NCBI GenBank assembly: GCA_044359885.1
Contig: JBIKLI010000219.1
Location: forward strand, 1 to 7,496
Direction: 5' to 3'
DNA from: CAIOSQ01 sp044359885
GTDB taxonomy: Bacteria; Pseudomonadota; Alphaproteobacteria; CACIAM-22H2
DNA: 7,496 nucleotides
Shown here: positions 5,724-7,496 of the stretch, one piece after another
How positions within the stretch are numbered: position 1 is the stretch's first letter
How the letters are laid out: each line of letters opens with the position of its first letter
Program-made: the position numbers and the translations under genes
The notes under the pieces: model-generated
What the model was told of the DNA's origin: nothing
What the model saw: the letters and a program-made list of their open reading frames with translations, nothing else
Database searches by the model: none

Positions 5724-5934
5724 CCGCGAGATAGATCATCTCCTTGACCACCGGATCGAGCGACCCGGGCGCCATGACCTGCTTCAGCGATTCCCAGGTC
5801 CGGCGCAGCGTCGCGGGATCGTTGGCCAGGACCTTCCAGAAATTGTTGATCCAGTCGACCTGCCGCGTGGCCATGATGTCGTCGTAGACGGCGCGCACCT
5901 CCGCCGTCGCCTGCGCGTATTCGATCATGCGCAT
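5533..5934 (-). CDS. Carboxymuconolactone decarboxylase/AhpD family protein
   Basis: A 133-residue, all-helical AhpD-like protein, probably cytoplasmic. Seen: E65, then C77-G-Y-C80 and H84 in the order E-x(11)-C-x2-C-x3-H, the redox-active centre of the AhpD domain. This indicates a thiol peroxidase or disulfide-reductase type activity rather than true decarboxylation. The ATG at 5934 is preceded by GGGAGGA, 7 nt away; a second ATG at 5928 is less well spaced. It begins 74 nt after the stop of the SRPBCC-quinone oxidoreductase gene on the same strand and is likely co-transcribed with it, suggesting a shared redox or oxidative-stress role. Length is usual for short single-domain family members. 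The partner reductant and substrate are unknown. Confidence 0.9.
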   Translation of the reverse strand: MRMIEYAQATAEVRAVYDDIMATRQVDWINNFWKVLANDPATLRRTWESLKQVMAPGSLDPVVKEMIYLAVSASNGCGYCVASHAAAARKAGMTDAMFGELMAVVAMANATNRLAQGWQVPVDARFAASDAGP

Positions 5935-5984
5935 CGCCTGTCCTCCCAAGATGAACCGAGACCGGCGAGGATAGCGCATCCGCA

Positions 5985-5999
5985 CCACGGCGCCCGTGG
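5985..5999 (-). terminator. Small intergenic hairpin after the quinone oxidoreductase stop
   Basis: CCACGG-CGC-CCGTGG is a perfect 6-bp stem with a 3-nt loop in the 74-nt gap, 10 nt past the stop of the upstream gene on the minus strand. There is no U-tract, so it is not a canonical intrinsic terminator; it may instead be a processing or attenuation hairpin that lowers expression of the second gene. Confidence 0.25.
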
Positions 6000-6008
6000 C
6001 CGGCGGCG

Positions 6009-7490
6009 TCAGGGCACGAGGATGCTGGCGCCGACGGTGCGGCGGCCTTCCAGATCGCGATGCGCGCGCGCGGCCTCGGCCAGCGGGTAGCGCTGGCGGG
6101 GCGCCGCGCGCAGGCCCCCGGCGATCGCGGCGAAGAGGTTGGCGGCCATCGCGCGCAAGGTCTCCGGGTCGGCCGTGAAGTGGAACAGCACCGGCCGGGT
6201 CAGGCTGGCCGATTTGCGCGACAGCATCGCGGGATCGACCGGATCGAGCGGCCCGGAAGCCTGGCCGTAGCTGACGAGATGGCCGCACATCGCCAGCGCC
6301 TCGAAGGATTCGAGGAAACTCGCCTTGCCGATCCCGTCATAGACCACGTCGCAGCCCCCGCCGCGCGTTGCGTCCTGCACCGCCTTGAGGAAGCCGGTCC
6401 CGCGCGACACGATCGGGTAGTCGCAGCCATGGTCGCGCGCCAAGCGGGCCTTGTCGGCGGTGGAGACGGTGCCGATCACGGTCGCGCCAAGCTTCTTCGC
6501 CCATTGGCACAGCAGCAACCCGACCCCACCGGCCGCGGAATGGATCAGGACGCGGTCGCCGGCCCGGACCCGATGGACGCGATGGAGCAGATACTCGGCG
6601 CTGAGTCCTTTGAGCATCGCCGCCGCGGCGGTCTCGTCGTCGATCTCCTGCGGCACGACCACCAGCGCCGACGCGGGCATGTTTCGGATGGCGGCATAGG
6701 CCCCGACGGGTGGGGCGGCGTAGGCGACGCGATCGCCCGGCAGAATCCCGACCACACCCTCGCCGACATCGACGACGAAGCCGCAGGCCTCCATCCCGGG
6801 TGTCCCCGGCGGCGTCAGCAGCGGATAGGCGCCGGTGCGGCAGTAGACGTCGATATAGTTGATCCCGATCGCGGTCTGCCGCACGCGCACCTGACCCGGG
6901 CCGGGCGGCAGCACCGTCACGCGCGCGTTCTCCATCACCTCGGGGCCGCCATGGCGGTTGACCAGGACGATGGCCGACTGCAGCGGGCCCTCGCCGCGCC
7001 CGGCGGCGGACGGTGCCGCCCGCGCCACGCGCGCGACCGCAGGCTCGTTCCCGGCGCCACGCGTGCGGGCGACCCTGGCGCGGACCGCCGCGAAGCCGGC
7101 GGCGATCACCTCGTCCGCGACGCGTTCGGCGAGATCGGCCTCGCGATAGGGATCGGTCGCGAAGCTGGCACGCCATTGCCAGAAGGTGGCGTCGCCGTCG
7201 GTCACACGGCGCAGCTGCTGTCGCGACACGTAGCCGTAGAGCGGCATCGGCGTCGCGGTCAGGCAGGTACGCAGCACATGGTTGCGGTCGTCGAGGTCGA
7301 GCAGCACCTCGCGCCACGTCCCCGCGCGGTCGACGCGCGCCGCGCCGACGACGGTCGCGGGCTTGCCGTCCTCGAGCGTGCCGCCCTCCCCCGCCACCGG
7401 GATCGGGCCGGCGGCGGCGAAGTCGCGCAGCGCCGCCCAGACCGCCTCGATGGGCGCCTCGACGATCGTAGACCGGACGATCTCGACCAT
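6009..7490 (-). CDS. SRPBCC domain-NADPH:quinone oxidoreductase fusion protein
   Basis: One uninterrupted 493-residue frame carries two domains. Residues 1-142 are an SRPBCC (START/Bet v1-like) ligand-pocket domain, opening MVEIVRSTIVEAPIEAVWAA. Residues 143-170 are an Ala/Arg/Gly-rich linker. Residues 171-493 are a full-length medium-chain NADPH:quinone oxidoreductase (323 residues; E. coli QorA has 327). It starts at AIVLVNRHGGPEV, has NYIDVYCRTG, and the nucleotide-binding A320-G-G-V-G324 of the Rossmann fold. There is no ATG at the domain junction; the only in-frame GTG nearby (residue 155) lacks an RBS. The reductase would reduce quinones or enones with NADPH, and the N-terminal domain may bind a hydrophobic ligand; this is inference. 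The ATG at 7490 fits SRPBCC families, but only 6 nt lie upstream in the window, so promoter and RBS are not visible. The SRPBCC domain could also have been joined through a lost stop codon. Confidence 0.88.
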   Translation of the reverse strand: MVEIVRSTIVEAPIEAVWAALRDFAAAGPIPVAGEGGTLEDGKPATVVGAARVDRAGTWREVLLDLDDRNHVLRTCLTATPMPLYGYVSRQQLRRVTDGDATFWQWRASFATDPYREADLAERVADEVIAAGFAAVRARVARTRGAGNEPAVARVARAAPSAAGRGEGPLQSAIVLVNRHGGPEVMENARVTVLPPGPGQVRVRQTAIGINYIDVYCRTGAYPLLTPPGTPGMEACGFVVDVGEGVVGILPGDRVAYAAPPVGAYAAIRNMPASALVVVPQEIDDETAAAAMLKGLSAEYLLHRVHRVRAGDRVLIHSAAGGVGLLLCQWAKKLGATVIGTVSTADKARLARDHGCDYPIVSRGTGFLKAVQDATRGGGCDVVYDGIGKASFLESFEALAMCGHLVSYGQASGPLDPVDPAMLSRKSASLTRPVLFHFTADPETLRAMAANLFAAIAGGLRAAPRQRYPLAEAARAHRDLEGRRTVGASILVP

Positions 7491-7496
7491 GGGGGG

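Noticed and set aside
1..7496. CRISPR array, tRNA/rRNA genes, transposase, phage genes
   Set aside because: No regularly spaced direct repeats, no cloverleaf or rRNA-like stretch, and no transposase or phage motif was found on either strand.

Overview
The window is about 70% GC. Third codon positions are almost always G or C in the real genes, and start-stop overlaps (ATGA, GTGA) are frequent. The mixture of gloB beside a divergent class I methyltransferase, a DUF985 cupin, a PEP-CTERM-type exported protein and a QOR/AhpD-like pair suggests an alphaproteobacterium, perhaps Rhodospirillales-like. This is inferred from gene content and composition only; there is no rRNA or other taxonomic marker.

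Left half. A class I SAM-dependent methyltransferase runs leftwards off the edge (1-734, minus). It diverges across a 117-bp gap from a tight plus-strand operon (852-4501): a NhaP2/CvrA-type K+(Na+)/H+ antiporter with TrkA-C and CorC-like cytoplasmic domains, glyoxalase II (gloB, ATGA overlap), a glutathione S-transferase (34-nt gap) and a DUF985 cupin (GTGA overlap). The first three fit a glutathione/electrophile-stress theme: an ion antiporter translationally coupled to the enzyme that hydrolyses S-lactoylglutathione. This recalls the glutathione-gated Kef logic of E. coli, but with a different antiporter family.

Middle. Convergent with the operon, and overlapping its end by 58 bp, is a small secreted protein (4444-5067, minus) with a signal peptide and a variant PEP-CTERM sorting tail. 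Upstream of it is a good sigma-54 -24/-12 match (5110-5125), correctly spaced from the RBS and start. That promoter lies in the left arm of a previously unlisted 245-bp imperfect inverted repeat (5091-5335), whose other arm ends just before a possible small plus-strand gene at 5367. This region is the least explained part of the window.

Right end. An AhpD/carboxymuconolactone decarboxylase-family protein (5533-5934, minus) follows by 74 nt a 493-residue protein (6009-7490, minus). The latter fuses an N-terminal SRPBCC domain to a complete NADPH:quinone oxidoreductase. The two probably form one leftward transcription unit whose promoter is outside the window.

No tRNA, rRNA, CRISPR array or transposase gene was seen. 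The strongest leads are the inverted repeat with its embedded sigma-54 promoter, the SRPBCC-QOR fusion, and the antiporter-gloB coupling.
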